From Plakobranchus ocellatus (Eukaryota > Mollusca > Gastropoda > Plakobranchidae), in the NCBI GenBank assembly GCA_019648995.1, contig BLXT01007237.1, positions 1,861,642 to 1,894,596 on the forward strand: 32,955 bases of DNA. Direction: 5' to 3'. Below the pieces are notes generated by a model. That model was not told the origin of the DNA. It made no database searches and saw only the letters and a program-made list of their open reading frames with translations. The position numbers were made by a program, and so were the translations under genes. Below, piece by piece: positions 1 to 11,877 of the stretch; the first letter of the stretch is position 1, and each line of letters begins with the position of its first letter.

Positions 1-2389
1 CAAAGACAGGCCCATGCTTTTATGCTTTGTAAGAGGGCAGATAATGATTCCGATTATTGCAGTCGATGTTAACAAACAATGTCCGTGAAAATGTTTTTGA
101 AATTATTTTTTCCACTTTTATTTCTTGGACGTTTGAGAATTTATTTTGAAATTATTTATTTTTTCATTGCTTGTGAATATGAAAAAGTGAAAAAAAACTT
201 TACCAAATGGATATGTGGCTGCTAAAACAGGATTTCATGTAGATATATGATCACGATAGTACATTACATTTCATAGCATACTTATATTATGCTTTTTGTT
301 TTTTCTGCTGTCGGCCATCTAGTTTTGGTTGTCATGGTAACCTCAAAAGTGTGCTTGTCGGTCTAACAATATGTTTGTATTATAGTTCATAAAATAAGGT
401 TTCTAGACATACCAAATACATCACTATAGGAGCTTTGCATGATTTTGTACCATTTTTTGTAAATGCGCCAAAACCATGCGTTTGCAGGGAATAGCCAAAG
501 GGCTGCCCTAGCGTACATAGGGAATAATAGAGTCTCAGACTATGCGATGCGAAAAGGTCTAAGGGAACCTTAGAATCTAGATGCGCGCCGCATGTTATAA
601 AATGAGATGCACTATTGGAAAGTGGGTTACAATGGTGAGATGAAACCTTTTAATATTCTGATGGTCTCAGGCTTTTTGCCTCCTCATCGAATCGAGCACG
701 CTGCATGGCAAGCATACTAGAAATGCATTTTTCTTAATCATATGCAATCATGCAACTGGATACAGATCTAATCAAGACGTGAAATCAGTTGCACAGCACC
801 CATAAAGCAATCACATATTACAAAATAATGTACACACATAAACTCGAGGCGGAGGTTCTGGCCAAATTTTTTTCATCATTCTCTTTTCTTTATAATTCCA
901 TTTTCTTCTTTTTTAAAATACCTTTCATCTTTTTTTCTCTCTACGAGGAGTGGATAAAAATGATGAAATCAAAGTAGTATCAACATGCTGGTTATTTCAG
1001 GCTTTTTAGCTTCCCGTGCTGTAAAGGCCAATTTGCCAGAAATTTATTTTACCTAATCAAAGTCCTGATTGATACTTTGCGAGCAATACAGCAAATTGCG
1101 CGTGTACTATGACAAGGCTTGCGTAGAAGAGGCTAGCAGTCAGCAAATTATCCTAAATAGCACTATGTCGACAGATCGAGCGCAATCTGTGAATATATCA
1201 ATCACATGGAATGAACTTGGGAAAGGGCCCTGTGGGAGAATGGGCCATTCCACAGTGACAGAATAATCCTTCCTTGCTTCTGAATCTACCACAACAGTCG
1301 AGATTTTAGGGCAAGGCTACAGTGCCTCAGTCTTTGAGACAGCTAGCTGTGTCTTTTGGGTTGGCTTTTCCTTGAAGTCCATTTAATTATACTCAAAGCC
1401 AATTGGCATAACTGGTTTACATTTGGGAGCAGACACACAGATGATGCATGTATGTAGTGATGCCTCTCCTCTTGTGGAGAGGATGAAGATGTTTTTCCCT
1501 CTTTTAGGCTTACAAATTCCAAAAAATAAAATCTGGGCGCAGAATCACTAGTTCTCCATAGTCTTCACCATTGCAGAGCTTATAAAATGTAGTGTCTGTG
1601 CTTTGAAAATGTTGAAAATACACATTTGGACTCCTTTTAGCATCGACACATTTAAAACGATCGATCTAGCCTGAATTTCTATGCTGTGAGTTTAATAATG
1701 TGCGGATAGACAGTCTTGATTATATTTCAAGATATGAATGTATAGAGTAGTTCAAGATAGCACAAACTAAAAAAAAGACAGAAAAAAAATTGCCTTTAAT
1801 GTGAAGGTGTTAAATTGAAATTTGACAACAGAAATGTTCTAGATAAAGTGGAGAAATGCAAAATCTATTTATAGCTCCCTACCGTTCTACTAGGCAATAT
1901 GGCGCGCTCATCTCCAGAAACTGGATTTAACAAGCGCTTCAGACCTTCGAAGACATTGAAAATCGAGAATAGTTTGCAGTAGGCTTAAGCCTTATTTAAG
2001 AGAATTTAGTTACTTTGAATTTAACATCTGTGGAATTTGACTGGAATTAGATCTAGATGGTTTTTTTTAATAAATATTTCTTTGTCCGCCCTTTTCAAAA
2101 TACATTTTGGTTTTTTTTTTTTGCGCTATCAAGAAATCTTCTATAGTGTGCTGGATGTAAAAATCTGAATTGGTTTGGAATAGAATGCTTGGATTTGAAG
2201 ATGAATTAATTTTGTCTTTTCTTTTTTCTTTGTTCAAGTTTTTGAGGTATAATTTTTAGAGCATGGGAAAAAACAAAGGAGGGCGAGTAATGTGGTGGCA
2301 CAAGGGATACACATACAAAACTTGACATAAACATGCCTATTTTCAGACCTCGGTCTGATTATGTTCATCTATTATCTATTTGTGATGGC
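1..2389. other. Non-coding, no gene recognised
   Basis: AT-rich sequence with scattered poly-T. I see no exon with family similarity and no RNA gene. It holds a weak direct repeat (about 661-745 and 990-1060) and a small 7-bp-arm hairpin CCTCTCC/GGAGAGG (1463-1482). Confidence 0.6.
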
Positions 2390-2765
2390 TGGCGGGTTAA
2401 AAGCGAAAGGCTTTTTAATGCCAACACCGATTGACACGCAGTTTTCGACAAACAATTCTTTGATTTTTTATCTAGCGCGTGACGCCTTTACTTTTTCCGA
2501 GTTTGATACTGTTTTGCCGTGAAAACAAAAACATTTTTATTTCGCCGCTCGCCCCTTTCAATCCAATACACGCTTAGATCTGTGTTTTTTAAAAACGTTT
2601 GTCGTCGTTGACATATCCATACGGAGCTGTGTTCAAAAGTCTGGACAGTTGTCCCAAGGTGCTCTAAAAAGTGGACCAAATTGCGACGGTAAACATATAT
2701 GGGCACTCCAAGCTCCTACTGAACGATTAAATGAAGCGTATTGAACGCAGCTCCGGGTATCGATT
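2390..2765. other. CpG-richer patch, possible promoter or first exon
   Basis: Local rise in GC and CpG (GCGCGTGACGCC, CGCCGCTCGCCC, GTCGTCGTTGAC, CTCCGGGTATCG) against the AT-rich background. A 72-codon minus-strand frame (2488-2706) has no recognisable family. Could be the 5' end of an adjacent gene or an old repeat. Confidence 0.35.
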
Positions 2766-2769
2766 CGAT

Positions 2770-3120
2770 AGTAAATATCTATAGATCTAGATTAGATCTA
2801 CGCCTTTCCTAAAGCCTAGCATTAAAAACATCTATGAGTTTCGTTAAATCGAATCGAGGTTGGGTATGCCTAGATGGAGATTCAGCCTAGCCTAGAGTCT
2901 AAATTTAGATCTAGATTCTAGATTAGATCTTTAGAGACTGTTTCATCGGAATCATAGATCAAAATCCAATTTTGATATAAAGTTTAGAATCAAGGTATTT
3001 TATTGGAACCTAGAGTCTAGATGTAGTTCCAGATCCTGATAGGCCTAGATCTAGATCTGGGCCTAATCCTGATAAAGTTTAATCATCTTGATATTGTTGG
3101 ATCAAAAATCTAATCTAGGT
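2770..3120. repeat. GATCTAGA-rich tract
   Basis: Dense AGATCTAGATT/CTAGATCTAG words, with CCTAGCCTAGAG variants. Similar words recur at 13610-13760, 14680-14820, 14940-14970 and 26745-26766. They behave as interspersed low-complexity sequence and not as one ordered tandem array. Confidence 0.75.
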
Positions 3121-3931
3121 CTTCGTTTAGTAGGATACATACGCCTAAATTTGGCAAGTTTTTTCCAAAATTGCGTTGCAGGATTCTGATTATAAATCGC
3201 CCAATACCGAAATTTAGAGAAGGCCATATCGTGAAATTGTTGATTCACGTTGAGATTATGGTTGCCAACCAGGTAGCAAAATTAAAATACTAGCCAAGAT
3301 ATTTGTTTAGATCGAGAATCAGTATCTCGATAGCTAAAGTTTATTTCAAACTTTCCATTCCATTATTGCTTTAATAGTGAATTTTTTTACTTTTTAATTA
3401 TTGCAGGCTCCAAACCTTCAAAATGATAGAATGCAAACTCCATTCATAGCTTACATGAAATGATCCTCAGTTAAAAATTAAACCTTATTAAGGCTGCGTT
3501 ATGCAAAGCACATTTGTTTAGTTTATGTTTTTGTTCTGGGATTTTCACTTTATTTGCGAAAGAATTTTTTTTGCCTTGCTACAAAAGCAGTGATCATTCA
3601 ATCTCAATCAAGAAATATACTGGAGGGGAGTGGAATAAGGTTACATTTCAGATGGCTAATTCTTTGGTTCCCATTTTGGTTCATGAATTTTTCTTTTTTT
3701 TTTTTTAAAGCGTTCTTTGCATTTCATTTACTTAATGCGATACTAAGACAAGTAAATTATGCTCAGGAAAATGTCTTTTCCTTTCCCGTTCATTGGAACG
3801 GGCAAACATGCTTGTATTATATATACATATATTACTACGGTGACAAATATCTATCTGACACACGGAAATTCGATGTTTTATCTCAACTTCATTAACATCG
3901 CAAAGATTATATAACTAGGCCTAAACATAAT

Positions 3932-6900
3932 CAGGCCTGCCAACTTTCTGTTTTGCGCAGGAAAAATTCCGTTTTCCGGGCTGCTGTGCTAAAAATCACG
4001 TTCAGTGGTTCCGATGGACGGTGGAAAAGGGAAAAAAATCTCTCGTTCTATCCTTTGATCAATCCAATATCAACAACCAATGGGTACTGTTAACGTGCCT
4101 TAAGTTAATTGTCCTGAGAGTTTTTTTTTTTTTTTTAATTTAAATGATTATCGACATGATCCAACTATCCAATTTGCGACCCATAACGTTTATTCACTGC
4201 TGTGTAAAGGAACAGAGTAACTTTAGCGTTATTGATATGTCACATTGCTACATGTCCCAGTGGTCATGAGCCGGACTCTGTGCCATTGATGGTTGTGGTC
4301 AGTGCATAAGGATGTGCATGTTGTGCTCACTTGCAAACAATGAAGGAACATGAAAGGAGTGACCCAGCCTCAGTTTAGGGTGAGCCATTTTTGTGCTCAC
4401 AATAATTTGATATGGTAGGGATGCAGTAGCCACTAATCTGCATCTAAGACTACTAAGACTAAGACTAAGAGAGACGTGCGGTTGTGGTACCTACTAAGAG
4501 TAAGAGTGCCTTCCTTATTATTTCTGACATTCCTCACCATGGCCTAGGCATGGGGCTATACATTTTTTTATTTTTTCAATGTGTAAGCTAGATTTTAGGC
4601 TTTGGGTGGTGCATCTTTAAAAAAAAAAACTGGGTGGACATTAGCAAATGTTGATATTGATGGGATATTCATAGTGAGTAGAGAGATACTTTCTTGCATC
4701 ATTGAGAGTCGAAGGTTTATTCAATGACCTCTGATATTGTACTTTAAAGTTATGGGAATTATTGTGTAATATGGTTTATCAATGCACATTTAAGTGTGCG
4801 GGCATATTCATGTAAGACACTAAATCCCTCAGTGAATGGAGGTGAATATTGCTGAAAGCACAATTTAGATAGGTAGGTCTGCATTATTTTGAAAGGATAC
4901 TTATCTTGAACAGTTTTTCGCTTTGCAGATTTCATGCGTAATGAATTATAGATTGGAGAAAAAGAGGCTATGTAACCTGCAATCAAATAAAACTTTTACT
5001 TGAAGCAACTCTGTTTATTCATTACCTTTATACAATGACCAGTGAGATACAACTGAAAATTCCATCCTGCTGCAAACAAACAATATTAATATTAAAATTT
5101 TTGTTTAAAGACCTGCTATGCTCAACTCCAATTCAGGAGGAGCCACCAATCAGTTCCTTCACACACACTATCTGAAAGTAACTTGGGCAGTTGCATTTTG
5201 CTAAATGTGAATTTTATTGCTCAATTGAATAGTACAAGAAGTATTGAACTGAATCAACGTTAAATAATAAATGCAGAGGTAGAAAACTGAAGCTTCATAA
5301 TATTGATGTACCCGTATGAGTATTTCGTTTATTTACAATGGAAACTGCTTCGTTTGGATCGTAGCAACAGTGGTGTCGCTTCATTCATTAGTTTCTTTCT
5401 ACATCAATTTTTCGCCATAAATCAAGCTCACATGCATCAAGCTTTCTTCTTAATTACAGTTGAACACTAGCTCAGAAGACATTCAGTGAATATAAAATTA
5501 TAAAATTATGTAGAGAACCCTACTAAATCTAACTACAAACTTACTGAATTTACATGGAAGATTCAAGTAAAGCAGATTCCATTGTATTTACATTCAAGAG
5601 CAGTGTTAAGTTTCCCTACATACTACAAGAATATTAATTTCATACATAAATAAATAAATTTATTGTACAAATATTGTAAACAAAAAAAAAGTCCTGCTCT
5701 CACAAGCTAATTTTGCCTTCAAGGCAACTATATGAATAAAGTTGTCATAAATAATTCATTATGTTAAATTGAATTCGAAACTCATTTTCAAAAAGTCACA
5801 CATTCAACATCAAATCATTACATCTGCCACAAAAAAAAAAGAAAAGGAAATACACAGACAGTCATTCTTCACAAGAATTTGTCACAACAACATGCAATGA
5901 GTTGTCATGTTTAGCGCTTCTGTATCAAAGATTTTTTTTACTGCAATTTTCTTTTCATCCACAATAGCAGAAAAGACACCAACTTTGGGCTGGCTTGCTG
6001 TTTTAACTGATCTACAATACAACTGCACTCACATCGTTTACAACATAATATAATCAATATTTGAGCAAAAGAACATACACATGTACATAAGAAGAAAGAA
6101 GTAAAATAATGAAATCATGTACGAGTCTTGCATTAATTTGAGATGCACAAGGAATCAAATTCATGGGCAGGATATAATATGAGACAGTTTAAGGAAGCAA
6201 AATTTATTTTCAAAAATAGAGGTTCGGATGTATATATATTCTTAAGTTCTCTAGAACTGAAATACTGTGATACAGAATTAGAGTATTGAGGACTTTACAT
6301 TGTTTGATACCATTTGATATCTAACCTTTATTCATGATTTGTGGTTTATAATTATTGATTTTATTTTAAGGCAACACGTGTTAATCTGAGGAAAGGGACA
6401 TTGGTCTGAGGTCTGAAGTTCATTAAATCATTTTACAGATTGCAATGAACTAATCTTGCAACACAGGCGGGCTTCAAACTTAGCCTGTCACAGCCAGCAA
6501 AATTAAGTCATTCGTTTCCATAGATCTCGAGAGACTGTTTCTAATGAATGCATGTTGCTGAAAAATACTTTAGGTGAATACGTGTAACTTGTGAGTAAAC
6601 ATTTCTTTTTTTCACTTTTGTAACTATTTTTTCTCTTCCAACAGTGAAAACTTTTGAGCGTTGATACAGTATGAATATGCATGTGTCCAGCTTGTACTTA
6701 CTCAAAGATTACCTAGTGGAGTTTTTGGTTACAGTCTATCAATTTATTAAATGTAACTTTTGACACTTTTAGACAGGTGTTATATGTATGTATACATAAC
6801 ACTTAATAAGTTTTGGAACATAAGTTGGCCACTTGTAGTCCAGCTCTTTCTGTGCAGACTTATATGAGTTGTTTTCAGGCCTCAAGCTGTGGCATTTTTA

Positions 6901-7437
6901 TAGAACTCCCATCCCTGCCAAAAGTTGGTGTTAGGGTAAATAAATCCAGAGACTTCCGATTTCAAGCAATTGAAAATTGCTCTAAACGCTTATCATTATG
7001 AGAGAGGAAAAAGCATTTTAACCCTCTGCTTAAGTTATAATGTAAATTTTTCTTTCTTGGAAAAACTTTGGGAAAAAAAAACGACTGAAAGCTATAAAAT
7101 AGTAATAAAACTAAAAAAAAAAAAAAGAGCAAAAATGTTTGCTTATATCTCTCACTATATTTCAATATTTGATTCCCTTAGAATGCACCTGATGCTTTTC
7201 CCGTTCTATTTATTATACAATATCTAAAGTTACCATTGAAGCCCATTATTATTATGAGCCTGTACAAAAGCTATTTATTAAATTGGATGCCAGTGGCCTC
7301 TGACAAAAAAGCAGGAAACTTGTACTGTAATTAAGAGTTTACCCAAAGCTGTAGTTAAAGTATAACTGACTTTTAAGTAATAAAAACAATGCAAAAAATC
7401 GGAAATCCTGTTTCAATCGGAAAACTGGCATCCCTGT
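3932..7437. mobile_element. Possible second hAT-like element
   Basis: Left end CAGGCCTGCCAACTTTCTG and right end, reverse-complemented, CAGGGATGCCAGTTTTCCG agree at 14 of 19 positions. The flanks AACATAAT (3924-3931) and AACTTAAT (7438-7445) agree at 7 of 8. CGGAAAA-type words occur inside both ends. The imperfect repeats, one-base offset and lack of a transposase keep this tentative. Confidence 0.35.
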
Positions 7438-7850
7438 AACTTAATAATTGAAACTTGGAACTAGTCTTTTGCAGCTATCAGTCTTAATTTCTCAAATTGG
7501 GCAATTTAGAGCAAAATTTCTTCAAAATAATTTAATACGGGTGGAAATCTGAGACAGCCTGTTGATCTCTTGGCAATATTTTTGTGCTCGGCCCTCATAA
7601 AGCCAAAATATGGTAAAGTTTTTTTTAACTTTAATCCCCTTTTCTTTTTAATTTTTTTTTGTGTGTTAACTTCAGTTCTAAATATAAGAGAACAAAATTT
7701 AAACTTGAAAATGCACAAAAATTAAATGGAATAGAAGGAAGCAAAAATCTCAGTGTGCACAGCTGCTGGCAAGTTGTGAAAAGGTTTTCTCAAGCTACCA
7801 CAAATTATACGTCTCTCGACACCAGTCCTAAGGAGTTGAATGTTCCATAT

Positions 7851-8097
7851 CGTCATGGTGCTGCCAATACTGCCTAAGTCTGACTTAGGCAAAAATCGAA
7901 TGATACCTTTTTTAGATACATTACTACATAACACATCATCTGATATAAGAAAAAACTTAAAGTGCCGGACCAATTTTTTATAATTAATAATTTCTAATTC
8001 TGCATTATAGGTTTTATATTGGCTTTTAAAATCACTTAAACTCGATTTTCTCCATTACGCCAAAAATGAGTTAGGTAATATTGGCAGCACCATGACC
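7851..8097. mobile_element. MITE A, ~247 bp
   Basis: GTCATGGTGCTGCCAATA at the left edge (7852) is repeated inverted at the right edge (ends 8096), with partial similarity continuing to about 30 bp (CCTAAGTC against CCTAACTC). Flanking ATAT occurs on both sides. The interior is non-coding and contains a perfect 9-bp hairpin (GCCTAAGTC-T-GACTTAGGC, 7872-7890). Confidence 0.75.
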
Positions 8098-8122
8098 ATA
8101 TGAGGATTTTGAGGAAAGTAAA

Positions 8123-8487
8123 TGTGGAGCAGTCCCACAAAATGAGTCAAGTTGCGTTTTGCATTATGGACTTTATATGAAAACCATTAACAATAGAATA
8201 GTTCAAATGATATTTGCAAATATATGTACATGTAGGTGTCCTGAGTGTCTTTGTTTTGTTTCATACATATTGAAATAAAAGAGAAGATTATCTGAAAAAA
8301 AAAAGAGGTACAGAGTCCCTTTGCTTGATGTACTTTATATGAAAACCATGGGCTACTACTCAACGCTCTATTGACATGTTGTAAACTTTCTGAACATAAA
8401 AGCATTGGGAATTTTTACTTTAATATTTTGAGCTGATCTCAGTAATGCAGACCCACAACTCGACTCATTTTGTGAGACTGCTACACA
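8123..8487. mobile_element. MITE B, ~365 bp
   Basis: TGTGGAGCAGTCCCACAAAA (8123) continues ATGAGTCAAGTTG and is matched in inverted orientation by the right end, which reads TGTGTAGCAGTCTCACAAAA then ATGAGTCGAGTTG on the minus strand up to 8487. The arms extend to about 48 bp. An internal ACTTTATATGAAAACCA word occurs twice (near 8169 and 8331). No coding. It lies 25 bp from MITE A. Confidence 0.82.
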
Positions 8488-9840
8488 AATATTCAATTAC
8501 TTTTTTCTTCTTCAAAATGTTTTTTCCCAAACCCAATCATCCCTTAGCCCAGAATCAGAGCTCTATCCAGTTTCTACCAACATAAACCCTTAAAAATTAC
8601 GTTTCTGAGGGTTCCAGGGATTAAAGCTGTTCAATATCTGACTTCCTTTTTTTTTTGAGGGCCAATCATGAAAACATCCTCCTGAATCAAATAATCTCCT
8701 TTCCTGATTTTTTTTTTCATTGCAAAACTCATGGAAAGACGTTTAAAGAAATATCAAAGGAAGCTTCGACTTATTTTGACTGGTCTTGAATTATCCGAAA
8801 AGATTGAAAGATTCATAGTATCGCCCAACCTCAAAGCTAAGGACGTAAAAAAATTGTGAAAGTGACATTTCATTTCAAATAATAGTATATTTTCATTTGC
8901 CCTCAAGAGTAAGGCTAAAATTAGTTAAGCTACTGAAATTAATAATTTGCACATGTGGTAGACTTTTACTAGATGCTACATTAGTCTTTTTTACCTACTA
9001 AAATTAGATATGGACTCGAATTTTTTTTTTTACACACACCAACAAAATAAATAAACTCATAGAGATGTTCCTTTCAGCGGTCATGCTTCCAATTCAATAT
9101 GCAAGGGATAAATAAAGAGTCATTCATTCTCATTCAATTTCTATTGATATCATGATTTCATTTAAGAATTTGTCCTTACATGCAAACACTTGAGGCATAT
9201 TAGGTACAATTTTAATCTTTTATATGAAAGTCATTTTTAAAAAGATTGGGCATAGCAGGAATTTCAGTCTTGAAATTTCATTCCTTTAGAATTGTTGTAC
9301 GCCAATCACTGAGAATTTTCTCTCCGCAAAATGATGACTTTCAATCCCTCAATTTTTATATGTGAAGTAACTGAGGAAGTAACTGTGCAGTGGAATATGT
9401 ATTATCCATAAATTGTACAGTTCTTACACACAAGATATATGATATTCTTCAAGTTTTTGATTGAAACTCTCTTACATTAATTTGGAGAAATCATGCAGCA
9501 AAAAAAAAAAAATCACTTCATACCTATTAGGAGTTCACTTCCAGTTGTCTGATGCATGCTCTTCCACAAAATGTCTCATTATGTGGTGATGTTATATGTA
9601 TAGTTTCATGGTTGCCTTGAAACCCATTCCAGTCATTTGTGTCCAAATGAACATTGTATATTTCCTATTAACGCCATATGGTGAGGAATATAAGGGACAA
9701 AACCATTTATGAGGTAACCAAAGGAAAAAGTTGTTAGAAATACTTTTGCAAAAGGCCATGAAAAGATTCTTTTTTTTTTTTTTATATATAAATCAAAACA
9801 GAATTAAAAAGGAAATTACACATCTTTGATTCACCTTGGT
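8488..9840. other. Non-coding AT-rich flank
   Basis: Poly-T and poly-A tracts, no plausible exon on either strand. May include distal 3' UTR of LSD2, but no polyadenylation site can be assigned. Confidence 0.5.
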
Positions 9841-10121
9841 TGCCTCACATTTCTGCAACACGGTATTTGATTTACCCAGTTGCCTCACATTTCTACACCA
9901 CAGTTTTTGTTTTACCCAGTTGCCTCTTATTTCTACACCACAGTATTTGATTTGCCCCAACTGCCTCGCATTTCTACACCACAGTATTTGACTTGCCCCA
10001 ACTGCCTCACATTTCTACACCACAGTATTTGACTTGCCCCAACTGCCTCACATTTCTACACCACAGTAGTAAGATTTACCCCAGTTGCCTCACATTTCTA
10101 CAACACAGCATTAAGATTTAA
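9841..10121. repeat. Minisatellite, ~41 bp x 7
   Basis: Seven head-to-tail copies beginning at 9841, 9881, 9921, 9962, 10003, 10044 and 10086. Each starts TGCCTCACATTTCTACACCA (small variations), followed by CAGTATTTGA and a TTGCCCCAA-type tail. The middle three copies are nearly identical and the outer ones diverge, as expected from unequal exchange. It lies 300-570 nt downstream of the LSD2 stop, so it may be transcribed in the 3' UTR. Confidence 0.95.
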
Positions 10122-10411
10122 AACCGCTAAGAAAAAAATTCTCTCCAGATGGCATTGCAAGTTTCCACTCATCAGGACTGAATTCAGAACGATATTTCTG
10201 CCCATTTCCAATCAGTTAAAGCTGAACTCTCTCTGCTGTCTACTTGAGCAGATGAAGAATTAGCCAAAAGTTCTGTCTTTCCACTTTGTATTGCACGTCT
10301 TCCAGTGCTTGCAGTTCAATGGAAGCAAAAATAGCTTCATGGCCTGACACTCCCCAGGTCTCTATAACTCAGCTTCAGAAAATAAAGCTAGAGCTTTCTG
10401 TGTCAGATCCA
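10122..10411 (-). other. KDM1B: Presumptive KDM1B 3' UTR
   Basis: Sequence directly downstream of the LSD2 stop codon. No in-frame coding continues and I see no AATAAA on the minus strand here, so the mRNA probably extends further, through or beyond the minisatellite. The extent is inferred from position only. Confidence 0.5.
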
Positions 10412-10522
10412 CTAAACTGGCTCCAACTTAATTAGTGACAGATCATCTAGAATGTTCCAGGCCTCGCGCAATCCACTGATGTAGGCACCAGTCACGGTCT
10501 GAGGGAACTGACGATGTGTCGC
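10412..10522 (-). CDS. KDM1B: KDM1B terminal exon: C-terminal FAD motif and stop
   Basis: 108 nt of coding (36 codons) plus TAG. ATHRQFPQTVTGAYISGLRE completes FAGEAT...TV.GAY.SG, which contacts the flavin phosphates and ring. After SGLREA the protein continues WNILDDLSLIKLEPV, longer by roughly nine residues than the human end (recalled). Acceptor TCTCACACAG. Confidence 0.95.
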   Translation of the reverse strand, partial: ATHRQFPQTVTGAYISGLREAWNILDDLSLIKLEPV

Positions 10523-11841
10523 CTGTGTGAGAAGAGATGAGTGAGATCTTTGTAAAAAAAAAAAAAGAAAAATTATTATTACATGCAGTTAGACAGATAA
10601 GACACTCTGAAAACCAATGCCATATGAATTTAAAAGATTTAAAACTTTGATACTGTTCCAACACTCCTTTGGATGATTTTTTTTTTCTTTTTGTTGGCAG
10701 TCTATCCATTAGCATCTTCATCATTTTTTACTGCGATAATGTAAAATAAAGTAGAAAGGTAAAAAGCCCAACTTTAAAAATTTCAATTTCTAAAAGATTG
10801 GAACGTTTCACCATGTTATGAACTTCTATTTGCTTTGGTGTTTGTACATTTGATCTCCAAAATCAAAGTTAACACTAAAAGTTTTGTCTCTCTAACTCTA
10901 CCTTACTACTGATGAGTTTGGAAATTCCTAGAATCCCTTTTATCATTGCCTTTTCAATTTATTTGTTTTTTAATGTTTAGACTGTTAATCTACAAAGGTC
11001 AGTTTCAATATGTATTGTATCAATAACTTTTTCAGTTGTTTACTTAAGCCTCTAAACCTCAGCTCTTGATATTCGGCTGCCAGGCTAAGACAGAGCAAGA
11101 GCTGAGAAATGAGGAGGAGGAAAGGTGCTTATTCTATATCACAATAAAAACTATTAGTATTTAAAAACCAATGCCTCCTAGAAATATTATCTACAACACT
11201 TGACTTACCAAAGCCAATCTCAAGACATATTCTAAATCTATCGATATTTTCATACCCTTTTGGTTAAAAAAACATTCGATGCTTTGGTTACACTATACCA
11301 ACCTCTCCTGCAAAATGTAGGTGGCCTTCTATACACTGAGCCATATTGTCATATGTGTCTCCACTGGCTCCGACAGGGATGTACGAGTATGCCATCCCTG
11401 TATGTTTATCCTCTCTCCAGTGGCTTACAGTGCTCGTCACAGGCTGTGGCACTTCCTGTACGAAAAATAAGCAAATATCTAAGATTATATCAAACCCAAA
11501 GAAAAGCTGCTAGAGTAAATGTCTCTTCTTTGGAAGTGAATAATCAAAAGTTGTAAGACTTTATTAACCCTGTATTAACTCAAGTAAGAGATCTAAAGTT
11601 GTAGGTCTTAAAACTTCAAATCTGTGTGCGATATGACTTGTTGGCAACTTTCACATGATCTCTGGCTTTTTCTGACTTGGAGGATCAGCAATATAACAAA
11701 CATTGGGGCAAGTTTGCAAAACACTCTTCTACCAATATATCCAATGGCCAAGGAAAAAGTTGGTAGCTACATAATAATAAACATTTCAGACTTCTGTTGA
11801 GATGAAATATATTAAGAACATAACGAAGGGGGTGTTGCTGC

Positions 11842-11877
<36 letters not shown>

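Noticed and set aside
2488-2706. 72-codon minus-strand ORF
   Set aside because: No family similarity, no splice-site support, and a basic low-complexity tail; kept only as part of the CpG-rich patch.
7200-7220. AATAAA on the minus strand as LSD2 polyadenylation signal
   Set aside because: More than 3 kb from the stop and no different from many AT-rich chance matches; no site can be assigned from sequence alone.
9841-10121. CRISPR-like array
   Set aside because: Repeats are contiguous with no unique spacers and drift gradually; this is a eukaryotic minisatellite.
11260-11556. 98-codon plus-strand ORF
   Set aside because: Antisense shadow of the 11303-11455 LSD2 exon.
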